This document shows, in pieces, positions 31,881 through 38,885 of a DNA stretch of 38,970 bases (the stretch's first letter is position 1; each line of letters starts with the position of its first letter). The stretch spans positions 1 through 38,970 of IMG/VR virus record IMGVR_UViG_3300031585_000002, one strand, 5' to 3'. The DNA is from a virus. The notes below the pieces were generated by a model. It saw nothing but the letters and a program-made list of their open reading frames with translations. It was not told where the DNA came from and searched no databases. Both the position numbers and the translations under genes were made by a program.

Positions 31881-31988
31881 ATGAGCAAGATCGAATGGAC
31901 TGACGTGACGTGGAACCCTGTCACTGGATGCACCAAAATCGCAGCCGGCTGCAACGGCTCATTGCGAAAACTTCGGTGGGGCGAGTGA
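31881..31988 (+). pseudogene. Truncated DUF5131 (Gp37/Gp68) family start
   Basis: 35 codons starting [20 protein letters not shown] and then AAGC, the conserved N-terminus of phage DUF5131 proteins, which usually continue with a cysteine-rich body of over 200 residues. Here the reading switches after the second cysteine to unrelated sequence and ends at 31988. The rest is absent, so this is a deletion remnant. An ATG two codons earlier (31875) is an alternative. The downstream gene starts at the TGATG, so the remnant may now act only as a translation lead-in. Confidence 0.7.
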
Positions 31989-32374
31989 TGGCTCTCAAGG
32001 ATTACCCCACGTCAGAGCTCCAGGCCGAGGTGATGCGACGGCAGCACAACTGCCCGTTCTGCGTCGTGATGCGGGCGGAATTGGATTCCATCGCTGGAGC
32101 ACTAGGTGCAGCGCGGATGGATGACGCCGGCGGGTGGCATTACGAGGCTGTGGCTCAGCTTCTCCGAGAGCGCGACCACTACGGAAAGGCGTGCGTGGAA
32201 CTAAGCCAGAACCGCGAGCCGCCCTGGCTAGAGCAGCTCTGTGCAGCCCTCGGGTGGCATGGCGGCACGGTGCACGAGGCAATCCACGCAGTGAAAAGGC
32301 TGGTGGATGCTGCCAAAGAAAGGCCAAACGGCAGCCGCATGTGGGGCGAGATGCAGAAAAAACGAGGTCAGTAG
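31988..32374 (+). CDS. Helical hypothetical protein
   Basis: 128 residues. CPFC (about 22-25) may be half of a metal site; the remainder is helical with AQLLRERDHYGKACVEL. The start at the TGATG overlap with the truncated gene is the best option. Codon use and GC content are slightly higher than in neighbours near 32200, possibly a more recent arrival. Family unknown. Confidence 0.55.
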   Translation: MALKDYPTSELQAEVMRRQHNCPFCVVMRAELDSIAGALGAARMDDAGGWHYEAVAQLLRERDHYGKACVELSQNREPPWLEQLCAALGWHGGTVHEAIHAVKRLVDAAKERPNGSRMWGEMQKKRGQ

Positions 32375-32375
32375 C

Positions 32376-32627
32376 ATGGACGACAAAGATATCGATGCGG
32401 CCGTCGCCGAGCTCCACCTGAGGCGCAGGCACGCAGCTGGTCACTCGGCAGGATGCTTGTGCCAGTCGCGACCGTGGGGATCATGCAGGATGCTCAGGCT
32501 CATCGCAGGGTGGGAGATCGTGGAAAGCATTTGGAAGGAAGGAGCACGACGTGTCGAGAGCGAAGACAAAACCAAAGAAGCACATGAAGACATGGGGCTA
32601 TCACGGGTCGGGAAAGATAGTCCGTGA
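32376..32627 (+). CDS. Small hypothetical protein
   Basis: 83 residues with GAGGT before the ATG. A basic, histidine/cysteine-rich middle (RRRHAAGHSAGCLCQ) lies between two helices. Its 3' end overlaps the next gene by 77 bases in a different frame. Unknown. Confidence 0.45.
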   Translation: MDDKDIDAAVAELHLRRRHAAGHSAGCLCQSRPWGSCRMLRLIAGWEIVESIWKEGARRVESEDKTKEAHEDMGLSRVGKDSP

Positions 32628-32838
32628 TCATCGTGGTCTTGTCGTCATGACCACGAATCACTTCGAGGGAACGATGCGAGGATTCGGATCTCGCCGTTGC
32701 AAAGGAGCTGCACGTGTCATGATCTTTGGCGGTTGTCCGGAATGCCGAGAGTACCACGCCGAGACAATCAGCGACGACGACAGAGATCGGCTCGAGCGTG
32801 AGATCGGAGCCAAGTTTTCCAGGAGAAAAGCAAGATGA
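32551..32838 (+). CDS. Basic hypothetical protein
   Basis: 95 residues, GTG start with AAGGAGC about eight bases upstream. Lys/Arg-rich N-terminus and a beta-like middle with C-P-E-C; ends in SRRKAR. Charge suggests nucleic-acid binding. The overlap with the preceding gene is large, so one of the two starts may be misassigned. Confidence 0.5.
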   Translation: MSRAKTKPKKHMKTWGYHGSGKIVRDHRGLVVMTTNHFEGTMRGFGSRRCKGAARVMIFGGCPECREYHAETISDDDRDRLEREIGAKFSRRKAR

Positions 32839-33167
32839 ATTTCGACCACGGTCCGTTTGTCTTCGCCACTGTGATCGCATCGATCATCGCCATGGTCGTC
32901 TTTCCAATCTCATGCTCTGAGATTCCGCATGTCGACTTAGGCTACAGCAATCGGCACTGCACGCTCGCCAGGCAGAGCATCGAAGGCAGCGTGGTGCAGA
33001 CGTGCTATGCTGAGCCGACCGAAGGATTCGCCATGTGTCGATACCGCCTGGTGCACGTCCCGCTGGGCTGCGAGTGTCGCGAATGGCGTGTCCGTCTGAC
33101 GTGCAAGGGGCAGTGGGAGAAAGTCAAACGCGTGTGCGAATGCGAGGACATCGAGGATCAGTCATGA
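32835..33167 (+). CDS. Exported cysteine-rich small protein
   Basis: 110 residues. Hydrophobic N-terminal segment (about 8-24, FVFATVIASIIAMVVFP) followed by SCS, either an anchor or an imperfect lipobox. The mature part has nine or so cysteines, including CEC and CEC near the end, fitting disulfides or metal binding in the periplasm. ATGA overlap at both ends. Function unknown. Confidence 0.5.
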   Translation: MNFDHGPFVFATVIASIIAMVVFPISCSEIPHVDLGYSNRHCTLARQSIEGSVVQTCYAEPTEGFAMCRYRLVHVPLGCECREWRVRLTCKGQWEKVKRVCECEDIEDQS

Positions 33168-33562
33168 GTACCTACCAAGTCGGCGACACGATCGAATTCG
33201 AGCTCGCGCCGGACAGATTCAACTCGCGCTGGAATGCAGGTGGTCGATACGACCGTGGAGCAACGGGTGAATGGCGAGAGGCCAAGATTGTCAGCACCAG
33301 GATGACGTCTCTCGGCGAGACCGAGCTGAAGTCCGAGACCGCGGACGGCGACGTCTATTGCTTCCGCTTGACCGATTACGCAGGCTACCCGCATCATGGG
33401 ATCCGCCTGGTGCGCAAGTCGAGATCAGACGGAAAGCTCCGCCTTGTCGATCGCACCGACCCCATCGCTAAGACTCGATTCTATGCGACGACCGATCGTC
33501 TGATCGATGGAGATCGCATGGCGAAAGAACTCTTTGTTCCCTGGGAGGAGCGTAGGAAATGA
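33164..33562 (+). CDS. Beta-barrel-like hypothetical protein
   Basis: 132 residues. YQVGDTIEFEL and EWREAKIVST resemble the first strands of family A and of other SH3-like phage proteins, but the rest is unrelated. No catalytic motif seen. Start at ATGA overlap. Confidence 0.55.
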   Translation: MSTYQVGDTIEFELAPDRFNSRWNAGGRYDRGATGEWREAKIVSTRMTSLGETELKSETADGDVYCFRLTDYAGYPHHGIRLVRKSRSDGKLRLVDRTDPIAKTRFYATTDRLIDGDRMAKELFVPWEERRK

Positions 33563-34140
33563 GCGACAACAAACACGACGATGGCGGATTCGCGTTCCCG
33601 TGGACATCTGTTCGCGATGGTACGACTAACGAATGGTGCACCGGGATGACGCTGATCGACCGGTTCGCTGGGCAGATAGCTCGATCTGCGTATCAAATGC
33701 AGCAGGACCATGGACTATCACCACGTGAGATCGCGGAAGAGTGCTACAGGATGGCCGAAGCAATGGTCGCGGAGAAGCGTCGGCGAGAACATGGCAGCAA
33801 CAACGAATCAAGAATGTCCTCGGCAGAGTCCGCAGATCGCGAGGCTGCGGCGGGCTCTCTCCCTTCCCGGTGGTGCTCTGCCGAGGACACTTCACAGGAT
33901 GTTCTTGAGCGCATCAAGGTAGCGCTTCGGATTCCTGGTACCGATCGGAACTACGTTGAGTGGGCGTCTGAATGCCGAGACGCTTACGACGATTTGGATC
34001 GTGTGCGCAAGCGCATCTTTGAGATCGAGTCAAGATTGAAGAGCGCGAGAAGACTTCTCGAGATGTGGAAGGGTTGCCGAGGGAAGGACAAGTTTTATCC
34101 GTTCAGTTCAACCATCAAATGGCTCTCGGGAACGCCATGA
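33559..34140 (+). CDS. Common phage accessory protein with N-terminal GMTLIDRFAGQ motif
   Basis: 193 residues. GGFAFPW then GMTLIDRFAGQIARSAY, followed by a helix with YRMAEAMVAEKRRRE, is a pattern seen widely in phage early regions without a known function. The second half is a separate helical region. A 14-bp perfect inverted repeat (33815-33828 and 33876-33889) sits between the two halves inside the coding sequence, so the second half may be an added segment. Confidence 0.6.
   Translation: MSDNKHDDGGFAFPWTSVRDGTTNEWCTGMTLIDRFAGQIARSAYQMQQDHGLSPREIAEECYRMAEAMVAEKRRREHGSNNESRMSSAESADREAAAGSLPSRWCSAEDTSQDVLERIKVALRIPGTDRNYVEWASECRDAYDDLDRVRKRIFEIESRLKSARRLLEMWKGCRGKDKFYPFSSTIKWLSGTP
33815..33889 (+). 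repeat. 14-bp inverted repeat inside a gene
   Basis: TGTCCTCGGCAGAG pairs with CTCTGCCGAGGACA over 47 bases. The right arm and flank (GCTCTGCCGAGG) match the right arm of the intergenic inverted repeat at 24544-24555, hinting at a shared element. Confidence 0.6.
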
Positions 34141-34457
34141 TCAAGCGACACAAGACATGGTGGGCTATTCCTTTCGATCCAAAACTCAAGATGCACATGG
34201 TCGACGTATTCGGCGCGACTGGGACGATGCAGCCTCACATCATGGCGTGCGGCGCTGTGCTCGATCACTTCGCAGTTGCGTTCTCAACGAAGGCTTGGCG
34301 TGTCAACAGGTGCTCGCACTGCGAACGGATCCGTGCGTCGCGCGAGAGGAGAGATGCTTGCGCAGGGAGAAAGCAGCTCCGCCGTCGAGCGTCCGATCGA
34401 TTTGCGCTTGACAGCGGCGGCACTGGATCCGAGAGTAATGGCGGGTGTGAGCGCTGA
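34137..34457 (+). CDS. Basic cysteine-containing hypothetical protein
   Basis: 106 residues. A beta-rich front half is followed by CSHC (about 59-62) and an arginine-rich tail (RIRASRERRDACAGRKQLRRR) that could bind nucleic acid. ATGA overlap with the preceding gene. Unknown function. Confidence 0.5.
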   Translation: MIKRHKTWWAIPFDPKLKMHMVDVFGATGTMQPHIMACGAVLDHFAVAFSTKAWRVNRCSHCERIRASRERRDACAGRKQLRRRASDRFALDSGGTGSESNGGCER

Positions 34458-34486
34458 AAGTGAGATGGATGTGAATCAATTTTCCT

Positions 34487-34541
34487 ACCCAGGCCCCGCG
34501 TGCATTCCGTCTCACCGTGCACACACCCACGGGGCCTGGGT
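34487..34541 (+). terminator. 12-bp GC hairpin before the replication genes
   Basis: ACCCAGGCCCCG (34487-34498) pairs perfectly with CGGGGCCTGGGT (34530-34541); an inner GTGCA/TGCAC pairing lies in the loop. It lies in the 110-base gap upstream of the replication initiator. No U-tract, so termination is uncertain. Confidence 0.55.
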
Positions 34542-34567
34542 GGGGACTCTCATCGTCGAGGTGTCGC

Positions 34568-35431
34568 GTGTGGATTGAGTTGCACGACACCGCCAGAGAC
34601 CACCCGAAGATTCTGAAGCTCGCCAAGGACCTCGGCGTCAGCAGGGTCACGGCGCTCGGGCACATGTGCTCGCTCTGGCTTTGGTGTCTTCGGATGTCCG
34701 CGGACGGGTGCCTCGTGTCCATGGACATCGAGGACATCGAGATCGGAGCTGGTTGGGAAGGCACTTCAGGGGCCTTTGTCGAGGCCGCAAAACGACGCGA
34801 ACTCATCACAGCGAACGAGCACAACGAGCCTGTACTCAATGACTGGGAGCAGTACGCTACACACCTCAAAGCAGCGGAAAGAAAGAAAAAAGACAGAGAC
34901 AGGAAGCGTGCCGAGAGGGAGAAAAAACGCTTGTCCACGGACGTCCAAGGACATCCACGGATGTCCACGAAAATCCGCACTGACCAGACCAGACCAGACC
35001 AGACCAGACCAGACCAGACCGACATTACGTGCGCGGACGTGTCCAAGGACACGATCGGACGGTCCGGCATCCTGGCCGTGTTCGACCACTACCGCACATT
35101 CCACCCGCGGGCGCACAAGAGACCGAACTCCAAGATGACGGAGTGGCGGCGCATCCGGGATCGTATGGCCGAGGGGAGCACTACCGATGATCTCTGCAAG
35201 GCCATCGACGGCATGCACAAGACGCCGCACAACCTCGGCGAGAATGACCGCAACCAGAAATACCTTGGCCTCGAGCTCTGCATGCGCAACGCAAGCCAGG
35301 TGACTCGATTCGTCGAGAACGCCGATCGCTTGTCGCCAGCCGAGCAAGCGAAACGAGAGCGCGAGGAGATGGAACGAAGGCTTCAGGAGGCAATCAGGGC
35401 CGAGGAAGAACAGGACGACGACGATGCTTGA
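34568..35431 (+). CDS. Replisome organiser / DnaD-like replication initiator
   Basis: 287 residues. GTG start with GAGGTG five bases upstream; no ATG fits better. The N-terminal domain (about 1-95, MWIELHDTARDHPKILKLAK onward) looks like the winged-helix domain of phage replisome organisers. A basic linker holds the AGACC repeat. The C-terminal domain (FDHYRTFHPRAHKR, later LCKAIDG and a YLGLELCMRNA stretch) is the conserved DnaD-like tail. Such proteins bind the phage origin and recruit helicase through a loader, which would be the next gene. No polymerase is encoded, so host replication proteins must be used. Confidence 0.7.
   Translation: MWIELHDTARDHPKILKLAKDLGVSRVTALGHMCSLWLWCLRMSADGCLVSMDIEDIEIGAGWEGTSGAFVEAAKRRELITANEHNEPVLNDWEQYATHLKAAERKKKDRDRKRAEREKKRLSTDVQGHPRMSTKIRTDQTRPDQTRPDQTDITCADVSKDTIGRSGILAVFDHYRTFHPRAHKRPNSKMTEWRRIRDRMAEGSTTDDLCKAIDGMHKTPHNLGENDRNQKYLGLELCMRNASQVTRFVENADRLSPAEQAKREREEMERRLQEAIRAEEEQDDDDA
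34982..35021 (+). repeat. Pentanucleotide repeat (AGACC)7 in the initiator gene
   Basis: Seven perfect AGACC units at 34986-35020 with a partial leading unit. Because five is not a multiple of three, gain or loss of one unit would shift the reading frame of the initiator; a change of three units would keep it. In the present frame it encodes DQTRP repeats. Confidence 0.85.
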
Positions 35432-35945
35432 AGCCAGCAGAGATGATTTCAAGCTGAAGCTCATCAGCCTCATGCGATCGTACCCAACGTTTCGCATGCC
35501 GGAGAAAGAACGCGATGCAACTGGCGACTCCTACTTCGATCGCCTGTCACGCTACAAGACGGCAGAGGTCACAGATGCTATTGACTGCGCCGTCGACAGC
35601 CATCCGGATCGCTTCCCCTCTGTTGGCCAACTCATCGCCATCATCCGCCGCATGTCTACCGATAGGCATGCATCGATCAGATCAGCAACGCGCACGGACA
35701 TGACCGAGGCGGAGATGTCTGAAGCGAATGAGGCCAGGTCGCATCTCCCTGTCAATCCAGATCACCAATCGAGGTACATCAGCGCAGCGACGAGTGAAGC
35801 CGAGCGCATGGCACGAACATGGGAGATCGAGGACCTTTGCAGCGGAAGACATCCATGGGACGAGACTCCTCGAAACGTCGGCAAGGATAGATTCGCTTCG
35901 TTGCTGTCCATCCTCAAACCGTTCGATGAAAGGAAGATTCAGTGA
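35424..35945 (+). CDS. Helicase-loader-like replication protein
   Basis: 173 residues. The first about 75 residues (FKLKLISLMRSYPTFRMPEK, then YFDRLSRYKTAEVTDAID and FPSVGQLIAIIRR) fit the N-terminal pattern of phage loader proteins of the G39P type, which bring the replicative helicase to the initiator. The rest is less conserved. It overlaps the initiator by eight bases, and the pair forms an initiation unit. Confidence 0.6.
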   Translation: MLEASRDDFKLKLISLMRSYPTFRMPEKERDATGDSYFDRLSRYKTAEVTDAIDCAVDSHPDRFPSVGQLIAIIRRMSTDRHASIRSATRTDMTEAEMSEANEARSHLPVNPDHQSRYISAATSEAERMARTWEIEDLCSGRHPWDETPRNVGKDRFASLLSILKPFDERKIQ

Positions 35946-36193
35946 GTAATATCAAGATCGAAATCGAAAAAGGTATTCCCATTCCGCAAAAAAGAGGGAG
36001 GCATGGATGGATTTCTTGTTTGATCAAAAAAATGGAAATTGGCGACAGTTTTTTCGTTACATGCGATGACAAAAAAGCGAGATCGGTTCGGACATCAGTT
36101 AGAATCAGGTCCCGCGCTCTACAGATCCCATGCACAACAAGGTCAGTCGATGGAGGAATACGCGTGTGGCGTGTGGAGTCATTCGATGAGTGA
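35942..36193 (+). CDS. Conserved phage protein with IPIP and GDSF motifs
   Basis: 83 residues. IEIEKGIPIPQKRGR followed by MEIGDSFFV, SVRTSVRIRSRAL and VWRV is a familiar small phage protein pattern without a known function. GTG start in a GTGA overlap. AT-rich relative to neighbours at its 5' end. Confidence 0.6.
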   Translation: MSNIKIEIEKGIPIPQKRGRHGWISCLIKKMEIGDSFFVTCDDKKARSVRTSVRIRSRALQIPCTTRSVDGGIRVWRVESFDE

Positions 36194-36347
36194 ATCGACT
36201 CAGTGCGAGATCTGCGGATACTCTCCGATTCCATTCATGCTCCCAGAGCTCGAGCCTGATCTTACTTCTCTCGAGGATGGGACTGTCGTCTGCGGATTCT
36301 GCAAGTACCTCATCGAGGGAGACGAAGACGATGCCGAAGAAGAGTGA
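36186..36347 (+). CDS. 53-residue zinc-ribbon protein
   Basis: CEIC (7-10) and CGFC (about 37-40) form a compact four-cysteine knuckle, acidic tail. The start at ATG 36186 overlaps the preceding gene by eight bases. Likely a small regulatory or nucleic-acid-binding protein; unknown target. Confidence 0.55.
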   Translation: MSESTQCEICGYSPIPFMLPELEPDLTSLEDGTVVCGFCKYLIEGDEDDAEEE

Positions 36348-36582
36348 CATCATCACCGTGCATGGAGGGCCGGGGAGATTCTCCATCCTCGACCACGGAG
36401 GGTTCTGCACGGTTGCGCTTCTCGGCTACACTGGCGTTGATCATCCTGTCCGTGTGATCGGATGCTACGCTTCGGAGAACGCCAAGTGGAACCTGGAACG
36501 AGCACGAGAGCGAATCAAGAAAGCAATCAAAGAGTACAAGCACCCGAACTCAGATAGACCAACCCAAGGAGGATCGACATGA
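36331..36582 (+). CDS. Hypothetical protein
   Basis: 83 residues: a beta-like front half (GRFSILDHGGFCTVALLGY) and a charged helix (LERARERIKKAIKEY). Overlaps its neighbours by 17 and four bases. Not recognised. Confidence 0.5.
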   Translation: MPKKSDIITVHGGPGRFSILDHGGFCTVALLGYTGVDHPVRVIGCYASENAKWNLERARERIKKAIKEYKHPNSDRPTQGGST

Positions 36583-37106
36583 ATGAAGCAACCATTCGAC
36601 GTGAACTGACCCCTGAAGAGCTACAGAAGCTCGGGCCGCACGCAGGTCACATTCAGAGGCAGATCGATCTGAAGCGAATCGCTCGCAAGGAGGCAATGGA
36701 CTCTGCCAAGCTCGAGATCTCTGATCTCGAAGCCGAGCTTAACCAAGTGCTGAAGGAGCTGCACGACGGGTTTCGCCTCGAGCCGGCTCAAGCAGAGATG
36801 TGGGGAGACAGTCGCATCGACGATGCTCGAGAAGTCGTGCGCAAGGCGAGGGAGAAGTACGCGAGCGAGGCCGAGTCATTCGAGGACGATGTGGATGAGC
36901 AACCAGAGAGCGATCCTGTGGTCGAGAAGATGCCTGCTGATGACCTCGACTCGGAGCTGATCGACGCAGCCATAAAGCTTCGAGACAGCGGGGAACGACT
37001 CACAACGTCAGTGCTTCGTCGACGGCTGCGCATCGGAAAAGCCAAGGCTCAGAGGATTCTCGATGCGCTTCAGCACATAGACTCGATGTCGGATGTCGAG
37101 CCATGA
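36579..37106 (+). CDS. Coiled-coil protein with C-terminal winged-helix-like domain
   Basis: 175 residues. Helical coiled coil over about 25-105, an acidic linker, then LIDAAIKLRDSGERLTTSVL and RRRLRIGKAKAQRILDAL, the pattern of the FtsK gamma-like winged helix that binds DNA. AAGGAGG precedes the ATG. It could be a DNA-binding regulator or replication accessory. Confidence 0.55.
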   Translation: MNEATIRRELTPEELQKLGPHAGHIQRQIDLKRIARKEAMDSAKLEISDLEAELNQVLKELHDGFRLEPAQAEMWGDSRIDDAREVVRKAREKYASEAESFEDDVDEQPESDPVVEKMPADDLDSELIDAAIKLRDSGERLTTSVLRRRLRIGKAKAQRILDALQHIDSMSDVEP

Positions 37107-37396
37107 GTGACATGGAGAGATATGAGATTCAGACATCAGACGGGCCGAAAGAAGCCTATGGTGTCATCGTCGGACCATTCGCTATACGAGATGTGTCGAG
37201 CTTTGACGGACCAAAGTTCCATGTCGACCATCTCTTCACTGGCTATGCGGTCGCCGAGTTCTGTGACGAAGATCAAGCAGCTCTGTTCTGCCTCGAAGCG
37301 AATGAGCTCGCAAACTGGGTGTTCACGGATCCGCATGGATTTTTGCCTCAGGTTGCATTCGGTCATGCCATGAATGCAGCCATGAGCCTGAAATGA
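37103..37396 (+). CDS. Hypothetical protein
   Basis: 97 residues, mixed alpha/beta, with ATGA overlaps on both sides. Aromatic residues occur throughout (GPFAIRD, FHVDHLF). Not recognised; placed within the recombination module just before the resolvase. Confidence 0.55.
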   Translation: MSDMERYEIQTSDGPKEAYGVIVGPFAIRDVSSFDGPKFHVDHLFTGYAVAEFCDEDQAALFCLEANELANWVFTDPHGFLPQVAFGHAMNAAMSLK

Positions 37397-37821
37397 AAGT
37401 CCGCATCCCGGGACAGCCAGTCGGCAAGGGTCGACATCGGTCAGCGCGCATTGGAAAGTTCGTGCGCCACTACACGCCCACCAAGACTGTGTGCTGGGAA
37501 GCGCTTGCCCTCAGCATCATGGAAGACCAGCACACTGGAATGCCGTTCGATGTCCCAGTGCGTATGCACGTTGTCGCTGTCGGGAAACGTCCGAAGCGTC
37601 TCATGCGAAAGAAAGACCCGGAGGGTCGCATGTGGCGTTGCACCAAGCCCGACGGTGATAACGTGCTCAAGGCTGTGTGTGATGCCATGGTCAAAGCAGG
37701 CATCGTCATCGACGACACGCATCTCATCGATCAGCACGTTCTCTCGGTCTATGCCGCCAAGGGTGAGCAACCATGCGTCGAGGTCGAGTGGGATTGCGTG
37801 ACAGGAGGGCCTGAAGAATGA
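37393..37821 (+). CDS. RusA-like Holliday junction resolvase
   Basis: 142 residues. GQPVGKGRHR at the N-terminus and KPDGDN (85-90) with D87 and D89, plus D108 in VIDDTH, match the three catalytic aspartates of E. coli RusA. It cuts branched DNA formed in recombination and replication, and so readies phage DNA for packaging. It could work with the exonuclease-RecT protein. Start and stop sit in overlaps. Confidence 0.85.
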   Translation: MKVRIPGQPVGKGRHRSARIGKFVRHYTPTKTVCWEALALSIMEDQHTGMPFDVPVRMHVVAVGKRPKRLMRKKDPEGRMWRCTKPDGDNVLKAVCDAMVKAGIVIDDTHLIDQHVLSVYAAKGEQPCVEVEWDCVTGGPEE

Positions 37822-37913
37822 AGAGATACTCCAAAGAGAACGCATGGCTGCTTGTCATGCTCCTGGCTGTTGTGCTCGCGATGATCGCCGAGTGCAATGT
37901 TCCTATCTGGTGA
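37818..37913 (+). CDS. 31-residue membrane peptide
   Basis: Starts in an ATGA overlap with the resolvase. A charged front (MKRYSKENAW), then one membrane helix (LLVMLLAVVLAMIA), then ECNVPIW. A small membrane gene of this size could alter the host membrane. Too short for confident naming. Confidence 0.5.
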   Translation: MKRYSKENAWLLVMLLAVVLAMIAECNVPIW

Positions 37914-37916
37914 CCC

Positions 37917-38234
37917 ATGAGAGTACTCGTATGTGGAAGCCGTCACTGCATCGACACGCCGATGGTGTATGACGAGCTCGACAAGATTCACGCAGAGACA
38001 CCAATCACCGTGCTCATCAACGGAGCTGCAACTGGAGTCGACTCCATCGCGTCTTGCTGGGCGTATCAGAACGGAGTCACGTGCGAGAGCTATCCTTTGC
38101 AGTGGAATAGAAACAAACGCATGATCGACTTTGGTCGGCCTGATGTTGTCGTTGTATTCCCTGGTGGAGTTGGAACAGCTGACATGATCGCAAAGGCGAG
38201 AGAGGCTTGCGTGCCAGTGAGGAAGGTCCAATGA
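37917..38234 (+). CDS. SLOG-family (DUF2493 / YspA-like) nucleotide-binding protein
   Basis: 105 residues. LVCGSRH at the N-terminus, LINGAATGVDSIASCWA and VVVFPGGVGTADMI are the Rossmann-like nucleotide-binding motifs of the SLOG superfamily. Relatives sense or process nucleotide-derived signals, and some sit in defence or counter-defence systems. The ligand cannot be told. Three bases separate it from the membrane peptide gene. Confidence 0.75.
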   Translation: MRVLVCGSRHCIDTPMVYDELDKIHAETPITVLINGAATGVDSIASCWAYQNGVTCESYPLQWNRNKRMIDFGRPDVVVVFPGGVGTADMIAKAREACVPVRKVQ

Positions 38235-38419
38235 ACGATGCAGACAGAAGAGGCACAGCCTACCGCATCCTCAAGACACTCGAGCAGATGGCGGAGAAGT
38301 CGTGCGCAGATGACATCAAAATCTCTTCAGTATACGTTCGAAAGGACGGCAGCGCACGTATCGCCATCGAGCAATCTCCAAGGGGCGTCAGACAACTGCT
38401 CGGAGAGGACAAGTCATGA
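38231..38419 (+). CDS. Small hypothetical protein
   Basis: 62 residues, ATGA overlap with the SLOG gene. Helical front, then a beta strand pair (KISSVYVRKDGSARIAI). Not recognised. Confidence 0.55.
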   Translation: MNDADRRGTAYRILKTLEQMAEKSCADDIKISSVYVRKDGSARIAIEQSPRGVRQLLGEDKS

Positions 38420-38742
38420 GTACCAAGAGACGAATGAGGAGAACCACGATGCACAAGGGCGGTGTCGGTGATCCGCCAAACAAGCCGAGGCCAGCCAAAC
38501 CGAAGAACAACGCTGATGCTCCTGCGGTGTTCGCCACGATCGACAGGATCGACCGCATACCTCCAGACCAGATCGTCAGCAACGTTGTCCGCATGCCATG
38601 CCCTGCGTGCAAGAAGACCATCGTTGCTCCAGTGTCGGATGGTGTTGCAGCAGGGATCAGACAGTATCGGACCGTCGGCATCATCTGCAACGCGTGCGGA
38701 CAGCGGGTCATGGCTGCACGTCGGATGGTTGAGCTTGCATGA
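38416..38742 (+). CDS. Zinc-ribbon protein
   Basis: 108 residues. Basic N-terminus (KRRMRRTTMHK), then CPAC and CNAC about 30 residues apart, a typical four-cysteine ribbon. ATGA overlap with the preceding gene. Could bind DNA or RNA polymerase; target unknown. Confidence 0.55.
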   Translation: MSTKRRMRRTTMHKGGVGDPPNKPRPAKPKNNADAPAVFATIDRIDRIPPDQIVSNVVRMPCPACKKTIVAPVSDGVAAGIRQYRTVGIICNACGQRVMAARRMVELA

Positions 38743-38882
38743 TGCGATTCATCGGACCATCCATCGCCAACGTTGGAGCCATGATCATGTTCGTGACATC
38801 GGACAGTTTGGCCACGTGCATTGGTTCAGCCATGATCATGGTATGTATGTCTCTGCATCTCATTGTCGAGATGATGGAGTAG
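38739..38882 (+). CDS. 47-residue membrane protein
   Basis: Two short hydrophobic stretches rich in M, I and S (about 4-18 and 24-42). The start overlaps the preceding stop by ATGA. Possibly a small membrane-active protein; not recognised. Confidence 0.45.
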   Translation: MMRFIGPSIANVGAMIMFVTSDSLATCIGSAMIMVCMSLHLIVEMME

Positions 38883-38885
38883 CAG

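Noticed and set aside
34982-35021. CRISPR-like repeat
   Set aside because: Units of five bases with no spacers; it is a simple tandem repeat.
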